Assembly: GCF_002078875.1 (NCBI RefSeq)
Contig: NC_034420.1
Location: 1,216,949 to 1,280,948 of the forward strand
Source: Numida meleagris
Lineage: Eukaryota > Chordata > Aves > Galliformes > Numididae
Direction of reading: 5' to 3'
DNA: 64,000 nt
Part shown: in pieces, positions 31,276 to 43,650 of the stretch
How positions within the stretch are numbered: the first letter of the stretch is position 1
Layout of the letters: each line of letters opens with the position of its first letter
Translations under genes and position numbers: made by a program
The notes under the pieces: generated by a model
Seen by the model: the letters and a program-made list of their open reading frames with translations, nothing else
Told to the model about the DNA's origin: nothing
Database searches by the model: none

Positions 31276-32689
31276 GTGGGCACAGTGGGTCCTCTCCTGT
31301 CACTGGGGGTGCAGCAAGCTGGGGACAGACCCTGCTCAGGGTCAGCACTATGTCCCACTCGGCGCTGCTGTGACATCCATCCACACACCACAGTGTCACC
31401 ATGGGCAGTCCCAGCAGCATCACAGGGCACTCCTGGGTGCTCCCACCCTCCCTGGGTGCTCCCATCCTCCCATCCTGGGGGTGGGAGTGGGACCGGGAGT
31501 GCAGAGGTGATTAAAATGCACCATTTGCTTTATTTAAGCACAACCGTCAGGGAGAGTTACAGGGCACTGAGCTAGAAAATAGCATTTACACAGCCCGCCC
31601 CTCGCACCGCATCCCTGACCTTTGCAAGCTTCATGCATGCCATGGCACCACCACCTTGGTGGCACTGAGGGCAGTGGACAGGGGCTGTGCTGGGAGCCCT
31701 GGGGCAGAGATGCTGCATTTGGGGCAGGGCCCAACCACTGCACCGCTGCTCCCATTCACTCTCCCGATCCCTTTGGGATGCTGTCGGCTCGAGGCTCGTG
31801 CTGCACGTGGTGGATGAGAGCAGGTGCCGAGCTTCCGTGCCTTGGAAAAACAAAGGCATTTGGTAGCAGGGGTGGGGGGGGGATGTTCTCCCAAATGGAT
31901 TGGAACGACGCTGTGACTGGGAACAGATGCTGGAGATGGGGGGGGGCAGCCGTGAGGCTGCGGCACGGGGCCAGCTCCAGCCAGCTGCACATGGGCACAT
32001 GGGGTGCTGGGGGTTCTCCTTGGGTTTGTGGGGCCTGACTCCACTGCCGCTCCATCCCCTCTGTTCTGGCACTCCGAGTTCATCCCAAGGGCATAGTACA
32101 TGTGCGGGGCTGAGCTCAGCTGTGCAGCGGGTGGGGACCTGGGCAGCGCCCACCACCTTTTGGAGAGCCGTGGATCCCCCTGTGCAGCACCCTGGGGACA
32201 CATGGACATCTCTGTGCTGCCTTTTGCCATCTGGCCCCCAAAGCAGCGCTCGTGGCCCTTTTTAACCCTTTGTGGTGCCCCGGTGCCCACGCCACGTGAC
32301 GGCTGAGTCCCGGCACCCTTGGGGATCTGGCGGGCGGCACTTGGCGGGCGCACACTGCGGCGCGGCGCTTTTCTTCTCTAATCTTCTTATTTCATTTTAG
32401 CATTTACAATACAGCCAGCCGGTAATCCTGACATCAAACACGCCACGCAGCACTTTCAAGCCGCACCGACGTCAGGCTGCGCTCGTGCTGGCAGGAGCTG
32501 GCAGCTCCGACGGCTGCAGATAACAGGCAGGAGGGAGAGGAGGGAGCGGTGCAGCGGGTGGGAGCACGTCCCCTCCAGCCCTTCCCATGGGGTCACCCTC
32601 AAAGTATCCTCTGGGAGATGTGGGAGCTCTCCTTTGGAGTGTGCAGGGTGCTGGGCCATGGGGTGTCAACCACCAGCTGGAACCGGGGC

Positions 32690-33145
32690 ACAGTGGGGAT
32701 GGGGACCTGGTGAGGACACAGATGAGGACCCAGTGTGGGTGCAAGGATGGGAACCTGGTGAGGACACGGGGATTGGAACCTGGTGCATATATGGGAATGG
32801 GGTTCTAGTGTAGATGCAGGGATGGACACCCAGTTCAAATGTAGGGACAGGGACCTGGTGTAGATGCTGAGATAAAGTCTCGGTGCCAATGCAGAGATGG
32901 GAACCTGGTGCAGATGCAGAAATGGGCACCCAGTGCAGGTGCAAGGATGAGGAGTGAGCATGGGTGCAAGAACAGGAACCCAGCATGGAGGCGAGGATGG
33001 AGATCCAGTGTACACGTAGGGATGGGGACCTGGTGCAGGGCTGGGGACCTTGGGCAGACAAAAGGATGAGGACCCTGTGCAGATGTGGGGATAGGGAACT
33101 GATGCAGTTGCAGGGCTGGGAACCTGGTGCAGATGCAAGGAAGCT
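32690..33145. repeat. Minisatellite, unit about 30 bp (CCTGGTGCAGATGCAGGGATGG)
   Basis: About fifteen diverged copies of a unit resembling GGGAACCTGGTGCAGATG with GGATGG(G/A) spacers. Copies differ by substitutions and small indels. Confidence 0.85.
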
Positions 33146-33734
33146 CCCCAGCTCCAACAGGAGACAGCTTTGGGCAGGAGCAGTGTCTGGTATGTTATCC
33201 ATAAGCACTATTGCTGATGGAGCAGGGTGGTGTCTTAACACCATGTCCCAGCACCAGGGCTGGGTGCAGCTGGCGATCGCCATGGTTCCCTGCTCTGCAG
33301 CTGGACCCCCACCAACCACCTGTCCTGCAGAGCAAACCCCTCTGGAACAAATCCCAACCTCCGTGCTCAGGTCTCCTCCTCTTCCCCAGCCCTGCCGCCC
33401 ACTGGGGATGGCGATGCCCACGTCCCCATGCCAGCACCATTTCCATCAGCCCTGTGCTGGGGACACCGCATGGAACAGCCTCGGCACCGATCCCTGGCTC
33501 AACATTTGGGACATAATCAGTGCTGAAGTTTGACGCCCTTTATTTGTACTACAGCACCGAGACTCGAGAGGAATTCATTTCCCTAATGAGCAGACTTTGG
33601 GAAGCCCTCCCTCCCGCGTCCATCCTCCTGCTGGGCGATGCTGTGGCTGCCCGTGCCCCCCAGCTGTGGGTACTGGGGCTGCACACCCCGCACCCAGCAC
33701 CCAGCAGCGGTGGCACGGGTGGTGCGGTGACGGG

Positions 33735-34060
33735 AGGCTGACAGGGAAGATGAATGGTTTTAATCACGCCGCTCACAGGGCACCAGCTGAAGTTTCGTGT
33801 AAGTTATGATAGCGACAGTTTGCACGAAAATTGTATTTCCAGGCTTCATTGACTGGCTTAATGAGAATCTTTACGTGTCAGATATTAAATTAAGAAATTA
33901 AAGAGCTGTTGCGGTGTGTATAGACTCCTTCCCTCGCACAGAGCTGCTGCTTCCAGATCAATCAGGAACGCGCCTCTAGAAAAGATGGGAGAAGCCTTTG
34001 ATTTTCTGTCACCGGGGAAGTGAATCTAATCCACGCTGGCACCTCGTTCATGTTTTATTA
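33735..34060. other. AT-rich island, candidate conserved non-coding element
   Basis: Contains GAATGGTTTTAATCACG, AATTGTATTTCCAGGC, TTAAATTAAGAAATTAAAG and TTGATTTTCTGTC in a region otherwise dominated by GC-rich repeats. No reading frame of note. Called on base composition and lack of repeat structure only. Confidence 0.35.
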
Positions 34061-34159
34061 AATGGAGGAGGAGGAGGGTGCAACCCCCCCAGCCGCCCGT
34101 GTCCCCACGGTGCCTGGCACCCAGTGCTGGGAGCAGGACCCTGCGCTGCCCGGTGCCCC

Positions 34160-34375
34160 GCTGCTGTTTGTGTATGCGTGTGCACGCAGGATGTGAGATG
34201 TGTGTGCACACCTGTGTGCAGGCATCTCCCAGGTGGCTGCATGCCGGGTGGGTGTGCATACTGTGTGTGCACGCGCGTGTATGCGTTGCTGCGTGCAAAT
34301 GAGGAAGGCTTGCAGAGTGCAGGGTTTGTGCCTGTGTGTGTGTGTGAGCACGTAGGCGTGCATGTGTGCACGCTG
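34160..34375. repeat. Degenerate GTGTGTGCA repeat
   Basis: Repeats of TGTGTGCACAC, TGTATGCGTG and GCATGTGTGC, related in composition to the array at 30955-31275. Confidence 0.75.
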
Positions 34376-35309
34376 AGGCATGGTGCAGGAGGCGGCCGGA
34401 TGGTGCTGTGCAGCTGACAGTGCTCTGAAGAGCAAGTGACAGCAGGATGGGCAACAACGGAAGCCCCATCATTGTCCCTTCCCATGCACAGAGCCATGCT
34501 CCCCCAGAAAGTCACTCTGGGCTGTCACATCCTGCTCACTGGGACAGAGTGACAAATGAGGATGGGGTCAGGGCAGGGGGACGGGGAATGGGGATTGGTG
34601 AGGACAGTGGCAGGTTCTGGCACACCCCCCTGCCCACACGCAGCTCCCCATGTGGTCCCCAAAGAGCATCCCTGTCCCTGCAGGGTGCTTGGTGACACCA
34701 TGCATCCTGCCCGCTGTCCCCATGCTGTGCTGTGAAGCCACCTGCCCGGGGGTGGCTGGGAGCATCCTACAGCCCCAGGGTTGTCCCCAGGGCTGGATGA
34801 AGCCTGAGTGACAGCCTGGCCTGCTAATGAGTCCCTGTATGGGGCAGGAGGGCTGACACCCGCATCACCACCTCGGGTCAGCCCTGGGGGAGCCACCAGG
34901 AGGTGCTGGCTGAGGGGGGGGACTGACAGCGATGCCACAGCAGAGCATCCTCATTGTGCCACTGTAGCACCCTTCCACTCCACAGCATTTCTGCATCGCT
35001 GCAGTCATACCCCAGTGCCAGCCCCAGCTCCTTAGCAGCCCCAGTTCTGCACTCGTCGATCTCCCATCTCCTTTCCTCCCTCCCACGTCCCCTCTCGCAC
35101 TCCCTTAAACACACACACGCCTAATCCGCTTGTTAGCCTATCCCTTCATCTAAAACCAATATGCAGCGGAATGCCGGGGATAATTAATGGATCAATTAGA
35201 TAGAGAACTGCCTGTGCTCGTGGCACCGCACGCACGCGGAGGGGAGGCAGTGCCAGCGCACCTGGCAGCGTGGGTCTCAGTGCATGGCGCGTGTCTGAGC
35301 GAGATTGGG

Positions 35310-35645
35310 CTGCAGTGCACACCCAGTTTATTGGTACACGCTCAGTCATGCACAACCAGCTCTATTGGGTGCACATCCAACCATGCACACCCAGCTCTAT
35401 GGAGTGCACACCCAGCCGTGCATACCCAGCTGCATCCAGCGTTAGCCCAGCCATGCGCATGCACAGCTATGTGCAGCCAGGTGCATTCAGCATGCACACC
35501 CAGCCCTGTGCACCAAGATGTACACACTCATCCATGCACATCCAGCCATGCATGCTGAGATGTGCACACCCAGCCATGTACATGTATCCATGCACACCTA
35601 GCCATGCACACCCAGCCGTGCACACTCTGTGCCTGCACTCTGTTG
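35310..35645. repeat. Minisatellite, unit about 14-16 bp (CATGCACACCCAGC)
   Basis: Roughly twenty diverged copies of CATGCACACCCAGC. It accounts for the apparent frames on both strands here. Confidence 0.88.
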
Positions 35646-36524
35646 CACTGGGCACGTGCTGAGCCCCAGTGTTGCACTGGGTTTGTGCACATTGCTGCAT
35701 CCCACATCCCCGTTCCCACCCAGTTTGCTCGGGAGCAGATCGCTGGGGGCACAGCAGAGGGGACAGCCTCCATCCCAGGGGACAACAGCTGGTGGGTCAG
35801 GTGGCAGCTCCCCAACCAAACTCATGCACTCCTGCATTTCTGAGCTGAGTAGCCCCGTTGCAGGGTTCAGCATCATCAGGGTGCAGCACCCCAACTGTGC
35901 CAGGCCATGGGTGGGTGCTGAGCACCCTGGGGTGCTGCGGGGAAGTGAATAATGCAGCAAAGCTGTGTCTCCCACCCCCCTCCTCCACAAGCTTTGAAAA
36001 GCAACACATTACCCTGATCTCTAGACATGAGTTTTTGTCACCAAACAGGGTGATGAGAAGACTTTGAAGCAAATACAAACACTGGGAAAGGGAATACATA
36101 AGAAGGGAGTCGCATGTTCTCTTCAGAAAACAATTGCGGTGTCAACTCCTTGGAGCAGCTGCGCAGAGGGGGAGCTGCTAAGCAGGAACCTGACAGCCAC
36201 GAACGTGGGAAATTATCATCAAAATACAGATATCCCCCCCCTGCTGATTGGGCTCCTTCCCATGGCCTGGGTGCTCCTTCCCTGCTCCTCACTGCGCCCC
36301 ATTAGCCCCAGGTCCTGCAATGCATCACTACCCCAGCTGCTGCATGATGCCCCCTGCTCCATGCGCTGCAAGCTGTGGGAGATGAGGAGCAAGGCACTGC
36401 AGGGACAGCAGGTCACCCAGCAGGTGGGGGGAGCATGGGAGTTTGGGGGCCAGCATCTTCCCTCCTGCAAACAGCCGCTTGCCCTTTGCACACATTAGTG
36501 CTTTGCAGGCGTGCTTGAAGTCTG

Positions 36525-36790
36525 CAAACACAACTTGCATGCGCGTTCCTGTCCTGCTTTTGTCCTGCATGCAGACCGCTTGCACGGCTTGAACAAGCAC
36601 CCACACTATGCATGCATGCTCCTGCCTTAATGCATGCAGGCAGCTGGCACACCTTGCAGGAGCACTCACGCCTTGCACACCCCTCTCGCCGTATGCATGC
36701 GCTCTCCCATCTTGCACACACATTGGATGCACGCTCCTGCCACACACACGCTCATACCTTGCACACCTCACCCCACAGCCCTGCCTGTGC
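36525..36790. repeat. Degenerate TGCATGC / CTTGCACAC repeat
   Basis: About ten imperfect copies of a unit near TGCATGCTCCTGCCTTGCACAC. It is related by its words to the arrays at 35.3 kb and 37.1 kb. Confidence 0.75.
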
Positions 36791-37059
36791 TCTACCTGTG
36801 CATTCCTCTCCTGCCTGACACCCTCTCTGCAGCAGAACAAACAAATATATATCAGTGTATGTCTATAATGGCAGCACTATACGTACAGCACGGAATGTGG
36901 GCTCGTTCTGTGGCAGGTCCCTCTCCGGGACTGCCAGCTCCTGGTGGATTATTTGTGGGTATTTTGGATGGCTGATTTGGACAGGGCTGGGGATCCCTCG
37001 GAGGGCCCAGGTGGTGCTGGGGACAGTGGTAGGCACCTCAGTTCGGCGCACCTCTGCAC

Positions 37060-37860
37060 CATCAGATGCACGTGCACTCCTTCTCTGCACGTGCACTCCC
37101 AGCACGTGCACACTCACCCCTGCACGAGTACTCCCACCCTGCCCGCTCTTACTGCACAAATGTACTCCTTGCACAATCTGTGCTTTTCTTCATGCCTTAC
37201 ACACCCTGTCCTGCATGCACCTGTGGCCCGTATGCACATTGCCATCCTTGACTTATACAATTTGAACATATGCTTGGTTTCTCAGTCACACCCTGCATGC
37301 ACACTCCCCAGCACCCCTGCATCCCAAGCCTTGCTTACATACACCCAATCCATGCACACATCCTGCTCGTGCATGCATCCCATTCATGCACACACCCTAC
37401 CTGTGCATTCACCCTACCTGTGCATGCAATCTACGCATGCACACACTCTTTCACCCTACTCATGCATACCCTTGCATGCACCCCAGCCATGCATGCATCC
37501 TCCCTGCACATGCACACTACCCAGATATGCAACCTACCTATGCACACACCCTATTTGTGTATGCATCCTACTTGTGCATGCACCCTACTCATGCACACAC
37601 CATATGCAAATGTGATTCCTACCTGTGCATGCATCCTACCCATGCACACACTATATGCAGATAGGATTCCTACCTGTGCATGCACCCTACCCATGCACAC
37701 ACCCTACTCATGCATGTACCTTACCTGTGCATGCACCCTACCCATGCACACACCCTACTCATGCATGTATCCTACCTGTGCATGCACTCTACTCCTATAT
37801 GCATCCTACCTGTGTAGGTATCCTCTCCATGCACACGCCCTATCTTTGCATGCACCCTAC
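37060..37860. repeat. Minisatellite, unit about 24-26 bp (CACACCCTACCTGTGCATGCAT)
   Basis: Copies of CCTACCTGTGCATGCAT and CCTACCCATGCACACA alternate over about 0.8 kb. The array is most regular at 37370-37800. The long plus-strand frames across it are repeat translations. Confidence 0.9.
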
Positions 37861-38099
37861 CCATGCGCAGCCCTTCAGCTGCCTCCCCCAAATCTCTGCA
37901 CACTCCCACACCCGCCCGCCCACCACCTGCCCGTGTCTGGTGCCAGGCTCCCTTCTCCTCCTGCTTTATCTCCTCTTCCCAGCTGCTCTCGCCCCTCCCT
38001 GCTGCAGCCTCCATCCCTCTTTCTCCCCAGCCTCTCACTGTGGTTATCGCAGCCTCGCACACATCCCTCCTCCCTGCTCCTGCTCATCCTCCCGCACTC

Positions 38100-38345
38100 C
38101 TTCTCTCTCCCCTTCCTTCCATCCCCATCCCTCATCCCTCCATCCACATCCCAATCCCATCCCTCAGTCCCCAACCCTCCATCCCCATCCCTCATCCCTC
38201 CAACCCATCCCCATCCCCATCTCCACCCCATTCCCCATCCCCATCCCTATCCAACCCCTCATTCCTCCATCCCTATCCCCATCCCATCCTCATCCCATCC
38301 TCCTCCCCACCCCTCCATCCCCAGCTCCCCCACCCCATCACTGCC
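38100..38345. repeat. CCATCCCCATCCC simple repeat
   Basis: Irregular CCATCC/CCCCAT array, pyrimidine-rich on the + strand. Confidence 0.85.
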
Positions 38346-38514
38346 CACCCCCTGCACTGTACCCTGGCCCTGTGCCCCTGTCACCTCTCGTCTCGGTCTG
38401 GCACGGCCGCCGCAGCCCCAAACTTTCCAGCTTTTTCCAGCTGTGGGAGGCGGGGAAGGCTGCGCCTCCGCTCCCAGCCCCGCAATGCTGCGCTGCCACT
38501 CCGAGCGCTCCCGC

Positions 38515-38640
38515 CTTATGAATTTTACATTATTACCCACTTTAAAGTATATAAAATAACTAGTCATAAATTATTGAGGGGAAATTTAAAATACTACAAA
38601 TGTTTATAAATGTTTATCAAGAGGTCTTCAGAAGCAAGCT
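38515..38640. other. AT-rich island, candidate conserved non-coding element
   Basis: About 125 bases of AT-rich sequence (TTATGAATTTTACATTATTACCC, AAAATAACTAGTCATAAATTATTG, two TGTTTATAAATGTTTATCAA words) sit abruptly between CpG-rich GC blocks. No coding frame. Confidence 0.35.
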
Positions 38641-39024
38641 GGCGCAGCCTGCACGGCTTCCCACGGATGGCAGGAGCGGGGGGACGGCATGGCCCTGCCC
38701 GCGGGGGGCTCCACGGACCCCCGGGAGGAATTCGGTGCCGGCTCCCAGAGCATCCTTAATTCATGTCCCTGTGGATGGCAGAGAACAGATTTCCATCCGT
38801 GCTGTTTCCTTTTGCTGGCGGCGCTTCCCATCTCCTGCTGCTGTGAGGCCCTGCTGGGGCTGCCCCTGTGCCTGTCCCCATGTAAGGGGATGTGTCCTGT
38901 CCTGCTGGGGATGTGTTCTGTGCCACTGGGGACATGCTGTGTTCTGGTGGGGACATGTCTATCCTGATGGGAGCATGTCCTGTGCTGCTAGGGATGTGTT
39001 GTGTCCTGCTGGGGAGAAGTCTTG

Positions 39025-39420
39025 GGCAACTTGGGCATGGTGTGGATGGCATGGCATGGCATGGTATGGCATGGCATGGCATGGGACAATATGGCATACG
39101 ATGGTGTGGCACAGCATGTCACGGCATGGGACAGAATGGCACAACATGGCATGGGACACCATGGCATGGCACAGCGTGGATGGCACAGCATGGCATAGCA
39201 TTGCAGGATGGCACCACTGAGCCCGGGCAGCTTGGATAGCATGGCATGGCACAGCAAAGCAGGACACAGCCATGCAGGGGTGACATCTCTGAGCTTGGGC
39301 AGCCACTACAGCATGGTATGGTATGGCCTGGTATGGCACAGCCCTGCAAGGATGGTGCACTGAGCTTGCCGGGCTGCATGGCACAGCACAGTGTAGCATG
39401 GTGGCCTTTCAGGAATGGCA
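39025..39420. repeat. ATGGC pentamer-based minisatellite
   Basis: GGCATGGCATGG runs interspersed with GCACAGCATGGCAC over about 0.4 kb. The Cys/His/Met-rich frames on the minus strand (CHAMPCHA-like) are repeat translations. Confidence 0.9.
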
Positions 39421-40184
39421 CAGCTGAGCCCTGGCAGTTGGCACGGCACCGCCCTGACACAGCCCACCAAGCAGCATGCCACCGCCAACACTGCATGCAG
39501 GAGCAGGGCCTGCAGGCGAGGTGTCACTGCAAGCAGGGGACAGGCAGGAGGAGCAGTGACGGGGACAGCCATGCATGAGACACAAATGCGTGTGGCAGGG
39601 ACGCGTGGCTGACTCGGAGCTTCCACCAGGAGCTGTCGGCAGGGACTGTGCTGAAAGCACTGCCTGATTGGGGTAATCATGGGAGCACAGAGTGCATTAG
39701 CTGCGAAGGTTTATAAAGGGAAATTAAAATAAAATTGGATGTGACAGAAAAGTACATGGAAAATTAGTATAAGAATATGAATATTTATGGCTGCAATGGG
39801 AAAGCGCTTGTGTGTGCTCCCCGTCACCTCCTGCTCCTGGGGACATGAGGATGTCGGGGCTGCGGCACCCCGGCTGCGTGCCCATGTCCCTGGGGTGCCC
39901 ATGGGGCTGTCGCATCCCATACCATCGAGCTGTCCCCATGGAATGGTGGTGGTGGAGGCAGTGGGGAGTGATACAGTGTGTGGGCAGGAGGAGGGACTGG
40001 CACCAGGCGGTGCTGGCATGCAGGGCAATGAGGGCACTGGAACACGGCAGGAGTGCCAGGGCAGCCGGGCACAGCCAAGCTCTGGCACTGCACAAAGGTG
40101 CCACCATCGTGCAGGGACAACACAGCCCCACAGCCCGCCGGCCCAGGGCCAGCCAGCCCCCCGCCCCTCCCGCTGTCACACTTA

Positions 40185-40270
40185 GAAACCATTAAAATAA
40201 TTGAACGCTTTAAATATTCAGCACTCGGCTTAAATATTCATCAGCAAAGTTATTCTGATTGCTACACTAC
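40185..40270. other. AT-rich island with duplicated TTAAATATTCA
   Basis: CTTTAAATATTCAGC at 40209-40223 and CTTAAATATTCATCAGC at 40229-40245 form a tandem pair about 20 bp apart in otherwise unique sequence. Possible homeodomain or POU-type binding sites; that is inference. Confidence 0.35.
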
Positions 40271-40344
40271 ATCAGCGCAGGCTGGAAAACAGTTCCCCTC
40301 CAGCAAGCTCCCCCCCGCCCCTGTGAGCAGCGCTGTGTGCGCCT

Positions 40345-40460
40345 GGTGCTCACGTGGGCACACACGGGCACACACACGCATGTGCACGCATGTGCCCATA
40401 TCTGCATGCGGGTGCACTGTGCAGCTCTGCATGCGCGTGTGCATTTGTGTGCACACACAG
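40345..40460. repeat. CACACGCATGTGCACG alternating repeat
   Basis: Alternating purine-pyrimidine CACACACGCATGTGCACGCATGTG, potentially Z-DNA forming. Confidence 0.75.
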
Positions 40461-41248
40461 AAGAAAGCTTGCACATGGCTTGAGCAGGTGGGTGCAAGCA
40501 AGAGCTGGGGTTTGCCCCTCCACCCAAGAGGAAAGAATAGATTTAGGATAAAGGATGCCCTGGAAAGAGGGAAATAACTTCTACTGGCATGCACCAAGAC
40601 GCAACAAGGAGCTCTGAGGTGCACCAAGATGCCTTGAGATGCACCAGGACAGCAGAGCAGGGGTGGGTGCAGTTTTGGCCTTGCAGAGGGGCAGGGGTAG
40701 TGCTGTGTGTGAGTGCTGCATGAGTGCACCCAGCTGAGCACGTGTGTGCAGGCATGTGCTGGTGCACGGCAAGGCGCAGCCAGCAAAGCTCTGCAAACAG
40801 CACTGATAAAATTGTTCCTCCAATACTTTAAAGCAGGCTTAGGTTTAAGCGATCTCGCTCCAAAGGCGGCTCTCGCATACATTTTGCAGGCTCGAGCTGC
40901 AGCGTTAATCCTGGGGAATCATGTACTTTGCATCCACATTTGCCATTCACATCTGCAGCAGAGCAGGCTGTGCAGGCATTGGGGTGTCACTTGGTGGCGG
41001 GGTCCCCACCACGTCCTCACTGCGGAGGAACAGGGCTGAATGGGGTGCGAGGAAGGAGCCGTCAGATTTACCCGTAACCTTTTCATCAGCCCTGTAACTA
41101 GATTAATTTGTTGATTTGATAGTGCCCTGTTTCTTGCCGTTGGGTTTGTGTATGTGTGTTTTATGCTTCGCTTTGGCAATAAACCGGGAGCTGAAGAGTG
41201 GGGAAGTCCCTCCATGCACTCAGGCTGGAGATGCGCATCCCATCCCCT

Positions 41249-42161
41249 CTCCTCCTATCGCATCCCATCGCATCCCATCGCATCCCATCGCATCCCACCC
41301 CATCCCNNNNNNNNNNNNNNNNNNNNNNNNNNNNNNNNNNNNNNNNNNNNNNNNNNNNNNNNNNNNNNNNNNNNNNNNNNNNNNNNNNNNNNNNNNNNNN
41401 NNNNNNNNNNNNNNNNNNNNNNNNNNNNNNNNNNNNNNNNNNNNNNNNNNNNNNNNNNNNNNNNNNNNNNNNNNNNNNNNNNNNNNNNNNNNNNNNNNNN
41501 NNNNNNNNNNNNNNNNNNNNNNNNNNNNNNNNNNNNNNNNNNNNNNNNNNNNNNNNNNNNNNNNNNNNNNNNNNNNNNNNNNNNNNNNNNNNNNNNNNNN
41601 NNNNNNNNNNNNNNNNNNNNNNNNNNNNNNNNNNNNNNNNNNNNNNNNNNNNNNNNNNNNNNNNNNNNNNNNNNNNNNNNNNNNNNNNNNNNNNNNNNNN
41701 NNNNNNNNNNNNNNNNNNNNNNNNNNNNNNNNNNNNNNNNNNNNNNNNNNNNNNNNNNNNNNNNNNNNNNNNNNNNNNNNNNNNNNNNNNNNNNNNNNNN
41801 NNNNNNNNNNNNNNNNNNNNNNNNNNNNNNNNNNNNNNNNNNNNNNNNNNNNNNNNNNNNNNNNNNNNNNNNNNNNNNNNNNNNNNNNNNNNNNNNNNNN
41901 NNNNNNNNNNNNNNNNNNNNNNNNNNNNNNNNNNNNNNNNNNNNNNNNNNNNNNNNNNNNNNNNNNNNNNNNNNNNNNNNNNNNNNNNNNNNNNNNNNNN
42001 NNNNNNNNNNNNNNNNNNNNNNNNNNNNNNNNNNNNNNNNNNNNNNNNNNNNNNNNNNNNNNNNNNNNNNNNNNNNNNNNNNNNNCATCCCATCCCATCC
42101 CATCCCATCCCATCCCACTCCATCCCACCCCATCCCATCCCATCCCATCCCATCTCATCCC
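41249..42161. repeat. CATCC/CATCG pentamer satellite with 779-base gap
   Basis: CATCCCATCG pentamers precede and CATCC pentamers follow an N run at 41307-42085. On the minus strand it reads GGATG. The gap is probably filled with the same pentamer, since both flanks match. Confidence 0.93.
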
Positions 42162-42269
42162 ACCAGCCCCATGCATGGGATGGGAACCACAGCTCCAAAA
42201 AGGAAGAACAACCCCAAACTTCCCCGACACTCATGCACAGCTCCGCGCCAGCACCACGCAATGCCTCGC

Positions 42270-42900
42270 CAAGGGAGCAGGCTGAATAATTAACACTAAA
42301 AATAATGATTTCGGGGAGGGCTGGAGGGAGGGAGGGGGGGTTGAGGAGAAGCCGGTGCGAGGAGCTCTTTGATGGGCAGCTCCTTTGATCAGAGATCTGA
42401 ATAGAGCCCTCACGTTTCTGCGTGAGCCCGCTGCCTAATTACAGAGCCGCACGGCCGCCCCCAGCCCTCGGCACGTCGCTGTAATAGATTTCACCGCGTC
42501 CACCCTCCAGGAGGACATCGATTCTCCCCGCAGCCGCAGACTCATGCTAACCATTGCGTCCTATCGATTTTTCCTTTTCTTTTTTTTTTTTTCCCCCCCA
42601 CCTCTTTTTTTTTTTCTTCACTCTTCGCTTTTTTTTTTTTTAATATATAAAGAATTTCTTTATTTTCATTAAATCCTTAATCAGGGAGAAATCTACATTT
42701 TTATCATTTCTATGGCTGGAGAGGAAGAGAGGAAAGTTATATTGCCATAGAAACCGTTCCCTACCATTCTCAGCCTCGGAGCAGTCCCTCTTGTGCTGTC
42801 TCTTGTCAAAAGGCGTAATTGTTGCTCCTGATCTTCACTGCTCAATTAGCAGTGATGTCTCCCTTCAAGTTAATTGCTGGAGATGGGAGGAAGTAGGACA
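42270..42900. other. Long AT-rich block, strongest candidate regulatory element
   Basis: Begins TTAACACTAAAAATAATGATTTCGG, includes pyrimidine tracts at 42571-42640, and then unique AT-rich sequence TTTCATTAAATCCTTAATC, ATTTTTATCATTTCTATGGC and an RFX-like X-box at 42741-42754. It is the longest non-repetitive AT-rich stretch in the gene-free half of the window. Confidence 0.4.
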
Positions 42901-43194
42901 AATGTAACCTTTTAGATGAAAAGATCTCTCCCCCCCCCTTCCCTGCCTTTCCTCGCCTGCAGGCACTTGAGGGCCCCTCACGCTTCATCTCCTGCGCAGC
43001 ATGGGGCCGAGGGCTTCTTCTCATCTTCCTCATCCCTTTATCCAGGGCAGGACCCTTCTATGTCCCCCCTCAGCTCCCCGTGCCTCTCTCTGCCAGGAGA
43101 TGCCATACATTGTGGCAATGGATGTGGGGACAGAGGGCTGTGAGCAGCTTGGAGGTACTCCCAGGAGATGGAGATGGAGCTCCATACCCAGAGA

Positions 43195-43650
43195 TGTTCA
43201 CAACGCCCTACCCTGCTCCATTCGCATCTCTTTCCCCTTCTCCCTACACAATTCCACCCCAGTTTGCATCCATCTGCATTCCTAATTCCATCCCCAGCTC
43301 CATCCCTATTTTTAGTCCATCTCCATTCCTTGCTCCATCCCAAATCCATCCCTACCTCTGTTCCCATTTCTATCCCCAGCTCCATCTGTACCCCTTCCTT
43401 ACTTCATTTCCTGCTCCATCCCTTGCTCCATTCCTACTTCCATCCCCGGCTCCATGTCTAATTCCATCCACATCCCCTGCTTCCATCTCCAGCTCTGCCT
43501 CCACCTCCATCCCCATCCCATTTCCATTCCTACCTCCATCCCCATCCCCATCCCTGTTCCCATCCCCATCCCCATCCCCATTCCCATCTCTACCTCCATC
43601 TCCATCCCATTCCCATCCCCATTTCCATCCCCATCCCATCTCTCTCCCTC
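43195..43650. repeat. CCATCCCCATTCC degenerate repeat
   Basis: Irregular CCATCYCCATTCC units, increasingly pure CCCCAT toward 43600. Its translations give the Pro/Ser/His-rich frames seen here. Confidence 0.85.

Noticed and set aside
37270..38559. 429-codon plus-strand frame rich in His, Thr, Pro and Cys
   Set aside because: It is a translation of the CCTACCTGTGCATGCAT minisatellite followed by a CCATCC repeat, with no protein-like composition outside the repeats.
41116..42293. Long frames on both strands across 41.1-42.3 kb
   Set aside because: They cross an N gap within a CATCC pentamer array; a pentamer is read in all frames as the same short peptide, so openness is not evidence of coding.
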